NCBI GenBank assembly: GCA_959347315.1 | Contig: OY365817.1 | Coordinates: 6,383,731-6,447,730, forward strand | Length of the DNA stretch: 64,000 nt | Reading direction: 5' to 3' | Origin: Bimastos eiseni | Taxonomy: Eukaryota; Annelida; Clitellata; Crassiclitellata; Lumbricidae | Shown here: one piece after another, positions 35,296-48,860 of the stretch | How positions within the stretch are numbered: the stretch's first letter is position 1 | Layout of the letters: each line of letters opens with the position of its first letter | The notes under the pieces: model-generated | Database searches by the model: none | What the model was told of the DNA's origin: nothing | What the model saw: only the letters and a program-made list of their open reading frames with translations | Position numbers and translations under genes: made by a program

Positions 35296-36652
35296 GTGCA
35301 CCAATCAGAGCTGTCGTCAATAACTACCGCTTGTATAAATATTACGTCATTATCTCGAAAAACAATCGTTTTAAAGTGTTTCAAAGCATTAGTTGAAAGT
35401 CGTTGCAATATGGTAAGGAAACGAGCGGCAGACTTAATATTTGCACATATAGTAAAGGTCTATAAGGACTCCAGTCTGGCCAAATATCGCATCTCCATAT
35501 CAAAGAACGATCAAATGCCAGGGTTTCAAACTGTTTTCATTCGAATCGATGTCATTGTTCGAAGCTCGACACTAGAGGTTTAACCTGTGTCCCAATCAGA
35601 GCTGTCGCCAATAACTACCGCTTGTATAAATATTACGTCATTATCTCGAGAAACAATGGTTTTAAAGTGTTTCAAAGCATTGGTTTAAAATCGCTGCAAT
35701 TTCGTAAGGAAACGAGCGGCAGACTTAATATTTGCACATATATTAAGGGTCTGTGAGGGTTCCAGTCTGGCCAAATATCGCTTCTCCATCTAATAGAACG
35801 ATCAAATGCCAGGTAACCTGTCCACCAATCAGAGTTGTCGCCAGTAACTACCGGTTGTATAAATATTACGTCATTATCTCGAAAAACAATCGTTTTAAAG
35901 TGTTTCAAAGCATTGGTTTAAAATCGTTGCAATTTGGTAAGGAAACGAGCGGCAGACTTGATATTTGCACATATAGTAAAAAATAGTTTTAAAGCGTTTC
36001 ATACCATTATCTTGAAATCAATATAATTTCACAAGGAAACTAGCTGCAGACTTGATATTTGCACATAGAGTAAAGGTCTATAAGGACTCCAGTCTGGCCA
36101 AATATCGCTTCTCCATCTCAAAGAACGATCAAATGCCAGGGTTTCAAACTTTTTTCATGGGAATCGATGTCATTGCTCAAAGCTGTACACTAGAGGCTTG
36201 ACCTGTGCACTAATCAGAGCTGTCGCCAATAACTACCGCCTGTAAAAATAATACGTCATTATCTCGAAAAACAATCGTTTTTAGGCGTTTCATAGCATAT
36301 TCTTGAAATCGATGTAATTTCACAACGAAACGAGCTGCACACTTAATATTTGCACATACCCTGTGCACCAATCAGAGTTGTCGCCAGTAACAACGGTTGT
36401 ATAAATATCACGTCATCATCTCGAATAGCAATCGTTTTAAAGCGTTTCATACCATTATCTTGAAATCAATGTAATTTCACAACGAAACGAGCTGCACACT
36501 TAATATTTGCACATATAGTAAAGGTCTATAAGGACTACAATCTCGCCAAAAATCGCCTCTGCATATCAAAGAACGATCAAATGCCAGGGTTTCAAACTTA
36601 TTTCATTGGAATCGATGTCATTGTTCGAAGCTCGACACTAGAGGTTTAACCT
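35296..36652 (+). repeat. Short higher-order repeat of 1,357 bp (a-e), third
   Basis: a 35296, e 35672, next a 36653. Same block structure as 21812-23168 and 32677-34033, without their private changes that I could see. Confidence 0.85.
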
Positions 36653-39633
36653 GTGCACCAATCAGAGCTGTCGTCAATAACTACCGCTTGTATAAATATT
36701 ACGTCATTATCTCGAAAAACAATCGTTTTAAAGTGTTTCAAAGCATTAGTTGAAAGTCGTTGCAATATGGTAAGGAAACGAGCGGCAGACTTAATATTTG
36801 CACATATAGTAAAGGTCTATAAGGACTCCAGTCTGGCCAAATATCGCATCTCCATATCAAAGAACGATCAAATGCCAGGGTTTCAAACTGTTTTCATTCG
36901 AATCGATGTCATTGTTCGAAGCTCGACACTAGAGGTTTAACCTGTGTCCCAATCAGAGCTGTCGCCAATAACTACCGCTTGTATAAATATTACGTCATTA
37001 TCTCGAAAAACAATCGTTTTAAAGTGTTTCAAAGCATTGGTTTAAAATCGTTGCAATTTGGTAAGGAAACGAGCGGCAGACTTAATATTTGCACATATAG
37101 TAAAGGACTGTGAGGGTTCCAGTCTGGCCAAATATCGCTTCTCCATCTCATAGAACGATCAAATGCCATGTAACCTGTGCACCAATCAGAGCTGTCGCCA
37201 ATGTCTACCGCTTGTATAAATATTACGTCATTATCTCGAAAAACAATCGTTTTTAAGCGTTTCATACCATCATCTTGAAATCAATGTAATTTCACAAGGA
37301 AACGAGCTGCAGACTTAATATTTGCACATAGAGTAAAGGTCTATAAGGACTCCAGTCTGGCCAAATATCGCTTCGCCATCTCAAAGAACGATTAAATGCC
37401 AGGGTTTCAAACTTTTTTCATTGGAATCGATGTCATTGTTCGAAGCTCGACACTAGAGGTTTAACTGTGCACCAATCAGAGCTGTCGCCAATAACTACCG
37501 CTTGTATAAATAATACGTCATTATCTCGAAAAACAATCGTTTTTAGGCGTTTCATAGCATTATCTTGAAATCGATGTAATTTCACAACGAAACGAGCTCC
37601 ACACTTAATATTTGCACATAACCTGTGCACCAATCAGAGTTGTCGCCAGTAACAACGGTTGTATAAATATCACGTCATCATCTCGAATAGCAATCGTTTT
37701 TAAGCGTTTCATACCATTATCTTGAAATCAATGTAATTTCACAACGAAACGAGCTGCAGACTTAATATTTGCACATGTAGTAAAGGTCTATAAGGACTAC
37801 AATCTGGCCAAAAATCGCCTCTCCATATCAAAGAACGATCAAATGCCAGGGTTTCAAACTTTTTTCATGGGAATCGATGTCATTGTTCAAAGCTCGACAC
37901 TAGAGGTTTAACCTGTGCACCAATCAGAGCTGTCGCCAATAACTACCGCTTGTATAAATATTACGTCATTATCTCGAAAAACAATCGTTTTAAAGCGTTT
38001 CATACCATTATCTTGAAATCAATGTAATTTCACAAGGAAACGAGCTGCACACTTAATATTTGCACATGTAGTAAAGGTCTAATAGGACTACATTCTGGCC
38101 AAACATCGCTTCTCCATCTCAAAGAACGATCAAATGCCAAAGTTTCAAACTTTTTTCATGGGAATCGATGTCATTGTTCAAAGCTGTACACTAGAGGCTT
38201 AACCTGTGCACCAATCAGAGCTGTCGCCATTAACTACCGCTTGTATAAATATTTCGTCATTATCTCGAAAAACAATCGTTTTTAGGCGTTTCATAGCATT
38301 ATCGATGTAATTTCACAACGAAACGGGCTGCACTCTTAATATTTGCACATGTAGTAAAGGTCTATAAGGACTACAGCCTGGCCAAATATCGCTTCTCCAT
38401 ATCAAAGAACGATCAAATGCCAGGGTTACAAACTTTTTTCATTGGAATCGATGTCATTGTTCGAAGCTCGACACTAGAGGTTTAACCTGTGCCCCAATCA
38501 GAGCTGTCGCCAATAACTACCGCTTGTATAAATATTACGTCATTATCTCGAAAAACAATCGTTTTAAAGTGTTTCAAAGCATTGGTTTAAAATCGTTGCA
38601 ATTTGGTAAGGAAACGAGCGGCAGACTAAATATTTGCACATATAGTAAAGGTCTGTGAGGGTTCCAGTCTGGCCAAATATCGCTTCTCCATCTCATAGAA
38701 CGATCAAATGCCAGGTAACCTATGCACCAATCAGAGCTGTCGCCAATGTCTACCGCTTGTATAAATATTACGTCATTATCTCGAAAAACAATCGTTTTTA
38801 AGCGTTTCATACCATCATCTTGAAATCAATGTAATTTCACAAGGAAACGAGCTGCAGACTTAATATTTGCACATAGAGTAAAGGTCTATAAGGACTCCAG
38901 TCTGGCCAAATATCGCTTTGCCATCTCAAAGAACGATTAAATGCCAGGGTTTCAAACTTTTTTCATTGGAATCGATGTCATTGTTCGAAGCTCGACACTA
39001 GAGGTTTAACTGTGCACCAATCAGAGCTGTCGCCAATAACTACCGCTTGTATAAATATTACGTCATTATCTCGAGAAACAATGGTTTTAAAGTGTTTCAA
39101 AGCATTGGTTTAAAATCGCTGCAATTTCGTAAGGAAACGAGCGGCAGACTTAATATTTGCACATATATTAAGGGTCTGTGAGGGTTCCAGTCTGGCCAAA
39201 TATCGCTTCTCCATCTAATAGAACGATCAAATGCCAGGTAACCTGTCCACCAATCAGAGTTGTCGCCAGTAACTACCGGTTGTATAAATATTACGTCATT
39301 ATCTCGAAAAACAATCGTTTTAAAGTGTTTCAAAGCATTGGTTTAAAATCGTTGCAATTTGGTAAGGAAACGAGCGGCAGACTTGATATTTGCACATATA
39401 GTAAAAAATAGTTTTAAAGCGTTTCATACCATTATCTTGAAATCAATGTAATTTCACAAGGAAACGAGCTGCACACTTAATATTTGCACATGTAGTAAAG
39501 GTCTAATAGGACTACATTCTGGCCAAATATCGCTTCTCCATCTCAAAGAACGATCAAATGCCAGGGTTTCAAACTTTTTCATGGGAATCGATGTCATTGT
39601 TCAAAGCTGTACACTAGAGGCTTAACCTGTGCA

Positions 39634-40099
39634 CCAATCAGAGCAGTCGCCAATAACTACCGCTTGTATAAATATTACGTCATTTTCTCGAAAAACAAGC
39701 GTTTTAAAGTGATTCAAAGCATTGGTTTAAAATCGTTGCAATTTGGTAATGAAACGAGCGGCAGACTTAATGTTTGCACATATAGTACAGGTCTGTGAGG
39801 GTTCCAGTCTGGCCAAATACCGCTTCTCCATCTCGTAGAACTATCAAATGCCATGTAACCTGTGCACCAATCAGAGCTGTCGCCAATGTCTACCGCTTGT
39901 ATAAATATTACGTCATTTTCTCGAAAAACAAGCGTTTTAAAGTGATTCAAAGCATTGGTTTAAAATCGTTGCAATTTGGTAATGAAACGAGCGGCAGACT
40001 TAATGTTTGCACATATAGTACAGGTCTGTGAGGGTTCCAGTCTGGCCAAATACCGCTTCTCCATCTCGTAGAACTATCAAATGCCATGTAACCTGTGCA
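39634..40099 (+). repeat. 233-bp tandem units of K type, two copies
   Basis: CCAAT motifs at 39634, 39867 and 40100 are 233 bp apart. K signatures: CATTTTCTCG, AAACAAGCG, GGTAATGAAACG, TTAATGTTTGC, AAATACCGCTTC and CTCGTAGAACTATC. These units lack module C. K signatures reappear at 43.5, 48.5, 52.1, 55.7, 58.4, 61.2 and 62.3 kb. Confidence 0.85.
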
Positions 40100-40365
40100 C
40101 CAATCAGAGCTGTCGCCAATGTCTACCGCTTGTATAAATATTACGTCATTGTCTCGAAAAACAATCGTTTTAAAGTGTTTCAAAGCATTAGTTGAAAGTC
40201 GTTGCAATATGGTAAGGAAACTAGCTGCAGACTTGATATTTGCACATAGAGTATAGGTCTATAAGGACTCCAGTCTGGCCAAATATCGCTTCTCCATCTC
40301 AAAGTACGATCAAATGCCAGGGTTTCAAACTTTTTTCATGGGAATCGATGTCATTGCTCAAAGCT

Positions 40366-40373
40366 GTACGTAC
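40366..40373 (+). repeat. GTAC duplication marker
   Basis: CTGTACACTAG of other units reads CTGTACGTACACTAG here, a 4-bp tandem duplication. The same insertion is present at 43959-43966, exactly 3,593 bp away, and I saw it nowhere else. It marks common descent of the two segments. Confidence 0.85.
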
Positions 40374-41902
40374 ACTAGAGGCTTGACCTGTGCACTAATC
40401 AGAGCTGTCGCCAATAACTACCGCCTGTATAAATAATACGTCATTATCTCGAAAAACAATCGTTTTTAGGCGTTTCATAGCATTATCTTGAAATCGATGT
40501 AATTTCACAACGAAACGAGCTGCACACTTAATATTTGCACATAACCTGTGCACCAATCAGAGTTGTCGCCAGTAACAACGGTTGTATAAATATCACGTCA
40601 TCATCTCGAATAGCAATCGTTTTAAAGCGTTTCATACCATTATCTTGAAATCAATGTAATTTCACAACGAAACGAGCTGCACACTTAATATTTGCACATA
40701 TAGTAAAGGTCTATAAGGACTACAATCTGGCCAAAAATCGCCTCTGCATATCAAAGAACGATCAAATGCCAGGGTTTCAAACTTTTTTCATTGGAATCGA
40801 TGTCATTGTTCGAAGCTCGACACTAGAGGTTTAACTGTGCACCAATCAGAGCTGTCGCCAATAACTACCGCTTGTATAAATATTACGTCATTATCTCGAG
40901 AAACAATGGTTTTAAAGTGTTTCAAAGCATTGGTTTAAAATCGCTGCAATTTCGTAAGGAAACGAGCGGCAGACTTAATATTTGCACATATATTAAGGGT
41001 CTGTGAGGGTTCCAGTCTGGCCAAATATCGCTTCTCCATCTAATAGAACGATCAAATGCCAGGTAACCTGTCCACCAATCAGTGTTGTCGCCAGTAACTA
41101 CCGGTTGTATAAATATTACGTCATTATCTCGAAAAACAATCGTTTTAAAGTGTTTCAAAGCATTGGTTTAAAATCGTTGCAATTTGGTAAGGAAACGAGC
41201 GGCAGACTTGATATTTGCACATATAGTAAAAAATAGTTTTAAAGCGTTTCATACCATTATCTTGAAATCAATATAATTTCACAAGGAAACTAGCTGCAGA
41301 CTTGATATTTGCACATAGAGTAAAGGTCTATAAGGACTCCAGTCTGGCCAAATATCGCTTCTCCATCTCAAAGAACGATCAAATGCCAGGGTTTCAAACT
41401 TTTTTCATGGGAATCGATGTCATTGCTCAAAGCTGTACACTAGAGGCTTGACCTGTGCACTAATCAGAGCTGTCGCCAATAACTACCGCCTGTAAAAATA
41501 ATACGTCATTATCTCGAAAAACAATCGTTTTTAGGCGTTTCATAGCATATTCTTGAAATCGATGTAATTTCACAACGAAACGAGCTGCACACTTAATATT
41601 TGCACATACCCTGTGCACCAATCAGAGTTGTCGCCAGTAACAACGGTTGTATAAATATCACGTCATCATCTCGAATAGCAATCGTTTTAAAGCGTTTCAT
41701 ACCATTATCTTGAAATCAATGTAATTTCACAACGAAACGAGCTGCACACTTAATATTTGCACATATAGTAAAGGTCTATAAGGACTACAATCTCGCCAAA
41801 AATCGCCTCTGCATATCAAAGAACGATCAAATGCCAGGGTTTCAAACTTATTTCATTGGAATCGATGTCATTGTTCGAAGCTCGACACTAGAGGTTTAAC
41901 CT

Positions 41903-44900
41903 GTGCACCAATCAGAGCTGTCGTCAATAACTACCGCTTGTATAAATATTACGTCATTATCTCGAAAAACAATCGTTTTAAAGTGTTTCAAAGCATTAGT
42001 TGAAAGTCGTTGCAATATGGTAAGGAAACGAGCGGCAGACTTAATATTTGCACATATAGTAAAGGTCTATAAGGACTCCAGTCTGGCCAAATATCGCATC
42101 TCCATATCAAAGAACGATCAAATGCCAGGGTTTCAAACTGTTTTCATTCGAATCGATGTCATTGTTCGAAGCTCGACACTAGAGGTTTAACCTGTGTCCC
42201 AATCAGAGCTGTCGCCAATAACTACCGCTTGTATAAATATTACGTCATTATCTCGAAAAACAATCGTTTTAAAGTGTTTCAAAGCATTGGTTTAAAATCG
42301 TTGCAATTTGGTAAGGAAACGAGCGGCAGACTTAATATTTGCACATATAGTAAAGGACTGTGAGGGTTCCAGTCTGGCCAAATATCGCTTCTCCATCTCA
42401 TAGAACGATCAAATGCCATGTAACCTGTGCACCAATCAGAGCTGTCGCCAATGTCTACCGCTTGTATAAATATTACGTCATTATCTCGAAAAACAATCGT
42501 TTTTAAGCGTTTCATACCATCATCTTGAAATCAATGTAATTTCACAAGGAAACGAGCTGCAGACTTAATATTTGCACATAGAGTAAAGGTCTATAAGGAC
42601 TCCAGTCTGGCCAAATATCGCTTCGCCATCTCAAAGAACGATTAAATGCCAGGGTTTCAAACTTTTTTCATTGGAATCGATGTCATTGTTCGAAGCTCGA
42701 CACTAGAGGTTTAACTGTGCACCAATCAGAGCTGTCGCCAATAACTACCGCTTGTATAAATAATACGTCATTATCTCGAAAAACAATCGTTTTTAGGCGT
42801 TTCATAGCATTATCTTGAAATCGATGTAATTTCACAACGAAACGAGCTCCACACTTAATATTTGCACATAACCTGTGCACCAATCAGAGTTGTCGCCAGT
42901 AACAACGGTTGTATAAATATCACGTCATCATCTCGAATAGCAATCGTTTTTAAGCGTTTCATACCATTATCTTGAAATCAATGTAATTTCACAACGAAAC
43001 GAGCTGCAGACTTAATATTTGCACATGTAGTAAAGGTCTATAAGGACTACAATCTGGCCAAAAATCGCCTCTCCATATCAAAGAACGATCAAATGCCAGG
43101 GTTTCAAACTTTTTTCATGGGAATCGATGTCATTGTTCAAAGCTCGACACTAGAGGTTTAACCTGTGCACCAATCAGAGCTGTCGCCAATAACTACCGCT
43201 TGTATAAATATTACGTCATTATCTCGAAAAACAATCGTTTTAAAGCGTTTCATACCATTATCTTGAAATCAATGTAATTTCACAAGGAAACGAGCTGCAC
43301 ACTTAATATTTGCACATGTAGTAAAGGTCTAATAGGACTACATTCTGGCCAAATATCGCTTCTCCATCTCAACGAACGATCAAATGCCAGGGTTTCAAAC
43401 TTTTTCATGGGAATCGATGTCATTGTTCAAAGCTGTACACTAGAGGCTTAACCTGTGCACCAATCAGAGCAGTCGCCAATAACTACCGCTTGTATAAATA
43501 TTACGTCATTTTCTCGAAAAACAAGCGTTTTAAAGTGATTCAAAGCATTGGTTTAAAATCGTTGCAATTTGGTAATGAAACGAGCGGCAGACTTAATGTT
43601 TGCACATATAGTACAGGTCTGTGAGGGTTCCAGTCTGGCCAAATACCGCTTCTCCATCTCGTAGAACTATCAAATGCCATGTAACCTGTGCACCAATCAG
43701 AGCTGTCGCCAATGTCTACCGCTTGTATAAATATTACGTCATTGTCTCGAAAAACAATCGTTTTAAAGTGTTTCAAAGCATTAGTTGAAAGTCGTTGCAA
43801 TATGGTAAGGAAACTAGCTGCAGACTTGATATTTGCACATAGAGTAAAGGTCTATAAGGACTCCAGTCTGGCCAAATATCGCTTCTCCATCTCAAAGAAC
43901 GATCAAATGCCAGGGTTTCAAACTTTTTTCATGGGAATCGATGTCATTGCTCAAAGCTGTACGTACACTAGAGGCTTGACCTGTGCACTAATCAGAGCTG
44001 TCGCCAATAACTACCGCCTGTATAAATAATACGTCATTATCTCGAAAAACAATCGTTTTTAGGCGTTTCATAGCATTATCTTGAAATCGATGTAATTTCA
44101 CAACGAAACGAGCTGCACACTTAATATTTGCACATAACCTGTGCACCAATCAGAGTTGTCGCCAGTAACAACGGTTGTATAAATATCACGTCATCATCTC
44201 GAATAGCAATCGTTTTAAAGCGTTTCATACCATTATCTTGAAATCAATGTAATTTCACAACGAAACGAGCTGCACACTTAATATTTGCACATATAGTAAA
44301 GGTCTATAAGGACTACAATCTGGCCAAAAATCGCCTCTGCATATCAAAGAACGATCAAATGCCAGGGTTTCAAACTTTTTTCATTGGAATCGATGTCATT
44401 GTTCGAAGCTCGACACTAGAGGTTTAACTGTGCACCAATCAGAGCTGTCGCCAATAACTACCGCTTGTATAAATATTACGTCATTATCTCGAGAAACAAT
44501 GGTTTTATAGTGTTTCAAAGCATTGGTTTAAAATCGCTGCAATTTCGTAAGGAAACGAGCGGCAGACTTAATATTTGCACATATATTAAGGGTCTGTGAG
44601 GGTTCCAGTCTGGCCAAATATCGCTTCTCCATCTAATAGAACGATCAAATGCCAGGTAACCTGTCCACCAATCAGAGTTGTCGCCAGTAACTACCGGTTG
44701 TATAAATATTACGTCATTATCTCGAAAAACAATCGTTTTAAAGTGTTTCAAAGCATTGGTTTAAAATCGTTGCAATTTGGTAAGGAAACGAGCGGCAGAC
44801 TTGATATTTGCACATATAGTAAAAAATAGTTTTAAAGCGTTTCATACCATTATCTTGAAATCAATATAATTTCACAAGGAAACTAGCTGCAGACTTGATA

Positions 44901-45495
44901 TTTGCACATAGAGTAAAGGTCTATAAGGACTCCAGTCTGGCCAAATATCGCTTCTCCATCTCAAAGAACGATCAAATGCCAGGGTTTCAAACTTTTTTCA
45001 TGGGAATCGATGTCATTGCTCAAAGCTGTACACTAGAGGCTTGACCTGTGCACTAATCAGAGCTGTCGCCAATAACTACCGCCTGTAAAAATAATACGTC
45101 ATTATCTCGAAAAACAATCGTTTTTAGGCGTTTCATAGCATATTCTTGAAATCGATGTAATTTCACAACGAAACGAGCTGCACACTTAATATTTGCACAT
45201 ACCCTGTGCACCAATCAGAGTTGTCGCCAGTAACAACGGTTGTATAAATATCACGTCATCATCTCGAATAGCAATCGTTTTAAAGCGTTTCATACCATTA
45301 TCTTGAAATCAATGTAATTTCACAACGAAACGAGCTGCACACTTAATATTTGCACATATAGTAAAGGTCTATAAGGACTACAATCTCGCCAAAAATCGCC
45401 TCTGCATATCAAAGAACGATCAAATGCCAGGGTTTCAAACTTATTTCATTGGAATCGATGTCATTGTTCGAAGCTCGACACTAGAGGTTTAACCT
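41903..45495 (+). repeat. Higher-order repeat copy of 3,593 bp (a-b-c-K-e)
   Basis: a 41903, b 42279, c 42683, K 43540, e 44515, next a 45496. d is replaced by one K unit. The second half (from about 43400) matches 39.57-41.9 kb, including the GTAC duplication, with one fewer K unit. Confidence 0.85.
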
Positions 45496-48251
45496 GTGCA
45501 CCAATCAGAGCTGTCGTCAATAACTACCGCTTGTATAAATATTACGTCATTATCTCGAAAAACAATCGTTTTAAAGTGTTTCAAAGCATTAGTTGAAAGT
45601 CGTTGCAATATGGTAAGGAAACGAGCGGCAGACTTAATATTTGCACATATAGTAAAGGTCTATAAGGACTCCAGTCTGGCCAAATATCGCATCTCCATAT
45701 CAAAGAACGATCAAATGCCAGGGTTTCAAACTGTTTTCATTCGAATCGATGTCATTGTTCGAAGCTCGACACTAGAGGTTTAACCTGTGTCCCAATCAGA
45801 GCTGTCGCCAATAACTACCGCTTGTATAAATATTACGTCATTATCTCGAAAAACAATCGTTTTAAAGTGTTTCAAAGCATTGGTTTAAAATCGTTGCAAT
45901 TTGGTAAGGAAACGAGCGGCAGACTTAATATTTGCACATATAGTAAAGGACTGTGAGGGTTCCAGTCTGGCCAAATATCGCTTCTCCATCTCATAGAACG
46001 ATCAAATGCCATGTAACCTGTGCACCAATCAGAGCTGTCGCCAATGTCTACCGCTTGTATAAATATTACGTCATTATCTCGAAAAACAATCGTTTTTAAG
46101 CGTTTCATACCATCATCTTGAAATCAATGTAATTTCACAAGGAAACGAGCTGCAGACTTAATATTTGCACATAGAGTAAAGGTCTATAAGGACTCCAGTC
46201 TGGCCAAATATCGCTTCGCCATCTCAAAGAACGATTAAATGCCAGGGTTTCAAACTTTTTTCATTGGAATCGATGTCATTGTTCGAAGCTCGACACTAGA
46301 GGTTTAACTGTGCACCAATCAGAGCTGTCGCCAATAACTACCGCTTGTATAAATAATACGTCATTATCTCGAAAAACAATCGTTTTTAGGCGTTTCATAG
46401 CATTATCTTGAAATCGATGTAATTTCACAACGAAACGAGCTCCACACTTAATATTTGCACATAACCTGTGCACCAATCAGAGTTGTCGCCAGTAACAACG
46501 GTTGTATAAATATCACGTCATCATCTCGAATAGCAATCGTTTTTAAGCGTTTCATACCATTATCTTGAAATCAATGTAATTTCACAACGAAACGAGCTGC
46601 AGACTTAATATTTGCACATGTAGTAAAGGTCTATAAGGACTACAATCTGGCCAAAAATCGCCTCTCCATATCAAAGAACGATCAAATGCCAGGGTTTCAA
46701 ACTTTTTTCATGGGAATCGATGTCATTGTTCAAAGCTCGACACTAGAGGTTTAACCTGTGCACCAATCAGAGCTGTCGCCAATAACTACCGCTTGTATAA
46801 ATATTACGTCATTATCTCGAAAAACAATCGTTTTAAAGCGTTTCATACCATTATCTTGAAATCAATGTAATTTCACAAGGAAACGAGCTGCACACTTAAT
46901 ATTTGCACATGTAGTAAAGGTCTAATAGGACTACATTCTGGCCAAATATCGCTTCTCCATCTCAAAGAACGATCAAATGCCAGGGTTTCAAACTTTTTTC
47001 ATGGGAATCGATGTCATTGTTCAAAGCTGTACACTAGAGGCTTAACCTGTGCACCAATCAGAGCTGTCGCCATTAACTACCGCTTGTATAAATATTTCGT
47101 CATTATCTCGAAAAACAATCGTTTTTAGGCGTTTCATAGCATTATCGATGTAATTTCACAACGAAACGGGCTGCACTCTTAATATTTGCACATGTAGTAA
47201 AGGTCTATAAGGACTACAGCCTGGCCAAATATCGCTTCTCCATATCAAAGAACGATCAAATGCCAGGGTTACAAACTTTTTTCATTGGAATCGATGTCAT
47301 TGTTCGAAGCTCGACACTAGAGGTTTAACCTGTGCCCCAATCAGAGCTGTCGCCAATAACTACCGCTTGTATAAATATTACGTCATTATCTCGAAAAACA
47401 ATCGTTTTAAAGTGTTTCAAAGCATTGGTTTAAAATCGTTGCAATTTGGTAAGGAAACGAGCGGCAGACTTAATATTTGCACATATAGTAAAGGTCTGTG
47501 AGGGTTCCAGTCTGGCCAAATATCGCTTCTCCATCTCATAGAACGATCAAATGCCAGGTAACCTATGCACCAATCAGAGCTGTCGCCAATGTCTACCGCT
47601 TGTATAAATATTACGTCATTATCTCGAAAAACAATCGTTTTTAAGCGTTTCATACCATCATCTTGAAATCAATGTAATTTCACAAGGAAACGAGCTGCAG
47701 ACTTAATATTTGCACATAGAGTAAAGGTCTATAAGGACTCCAGTCTGGCCAAATATCGCTTTGCCATCTCAAAGAACGATTAAATGCCAGGGTTTCAAAC
47801 TTTTTTCATTGGAATCGATGTCATTGTTCGAAGCTCGACACTAGAGGTTTAACTGTGCACCAATCAGAGCTGTCGCCAATAACTACCGCTTGTATAAATA
47901 TTACGTCATTATCTCGAGAAACAATGGTTTTAAAGTGTTTCAAAGCATTGGTTTAAAATCGCTGCAATTTCGTAAGGAAACGAGCGGCAGACTTAATATT
48001 TGCACATATATTAAGGGTCTGTGAGGGTTCCAGTCTGGCCAAATATCGCTTCTCCATCTAATAGAACGATCAAATGCCAGGTAACCTGTCCACCAATCAG
48101 AGTTGTCGCCAGTAACTACCGGTTGTATAAATATTACGTCATTATCTCGAAAAACAATCGTTTTAAAGTGTTTCAAAGCATTGGTTTAAAATCGTTGCAA
48201 TTTGGTAAGGAAACGAGGGGCAGACTTGATATTTGCACATATAGTAAAAAA
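45496..48251 (+). repeat. Last canonical higher-order repeat of the first family (a-b-c-d-e)
   Basis: a 45496, b 45872, c 46276, d 47417, e 47940, with canonical intervals. The e unit ends in AAAAAATAG near 48246. The expected 448-type block does not follow; the array changes to the second family. Confidence 0.83.
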
Positions 48252-48835
48252 TAGTTTTAAAGCGTTTCATACCATAATCTTGAAATCAATGTAATTTCAC
48301 AAGGAAACGAGCTGCACACTTAATATTTGCACATGTAGTAAAGGTCTAATAGGACTACATTCTGGCCAAATATCGCTTCTCCATCTCAAAGAACGATCAA
48401 ATGCCAGGGTTTCAAACTTTTTCATGGGAATCGATGTCATTGTTCAAAGCTGTACACTAGAGGCTTAACCTGTGCACCAATCAGAGCAGTCGCCAATAAC
48501 TACCGCTTGTATAAATATTACGTCATTTTCTCGAAAAACAAGCGTTTTAAAGTGATTCAAAGCATTGGTTTAAAATCGTTGCAATTTGGTAATGAAACGA
48601 GCGGCAGACTTAATGTTTGCACATATAGTACAGGTCTGTGAGGGTTCCAGTCTGGCCAAATACCGCTTCTCCATCTCGTAGAACTATCAAATGCCATGTA
48701 ACCTGTGCACCAATCAGAGCTGTCGCCAATGTCTACCGCTTGTATAAATATTACGTCATTGTCTCGAATAACAATCGTTTTAAAGCGTTTCATACCATTA
48801 TCTTGAAATCAATGTAATTTCACAAGGAAACGAGC

Positions 48836-48860
48836 TGCACAATTTATAATTTTTGCACAT
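48836..48860 (+). repeat. L-type tail with expanded AT stretch
   Basis: CACAATTTATAATTTTTGCAC replaces the usual CACACTTAATATTTGCAC, adding three bases and a longer A/T run. It is always followed by GTGAAGGTCTGTGAGGGTCCAG. Other copies lie near 7.87, 49.75, 51.88, 52.40, 55.43, 55.95, 58.66, 61.49 and 62.47 kb. The copy near 7.87 kb is the only one outside the second family. Confidence 0.8.

Larger units (their letters stand above)
36653..41902 (+). repeat. Long higher-order repeat copy of 5,250 bp with K-type insertion
   Basis: Order: a 36653, b 37029, c 37433, d 38574, e 39097, then two K-type 233-bp units and a second e at 40922 before the next a. Intervals from a to e are the canonical 376, 404, 1,141 and 523 bp. 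The extra segment of about 1.8 kb between the two e subunits brings in variants typical of the 48-63 kb family. Confidence 0.82.

Noticed and set aside
43688..44029. Longest plus-strand frame (113 codons)
   Set aside because: A chance extension through the GTAC-duplication unit; made only of satellite modules.
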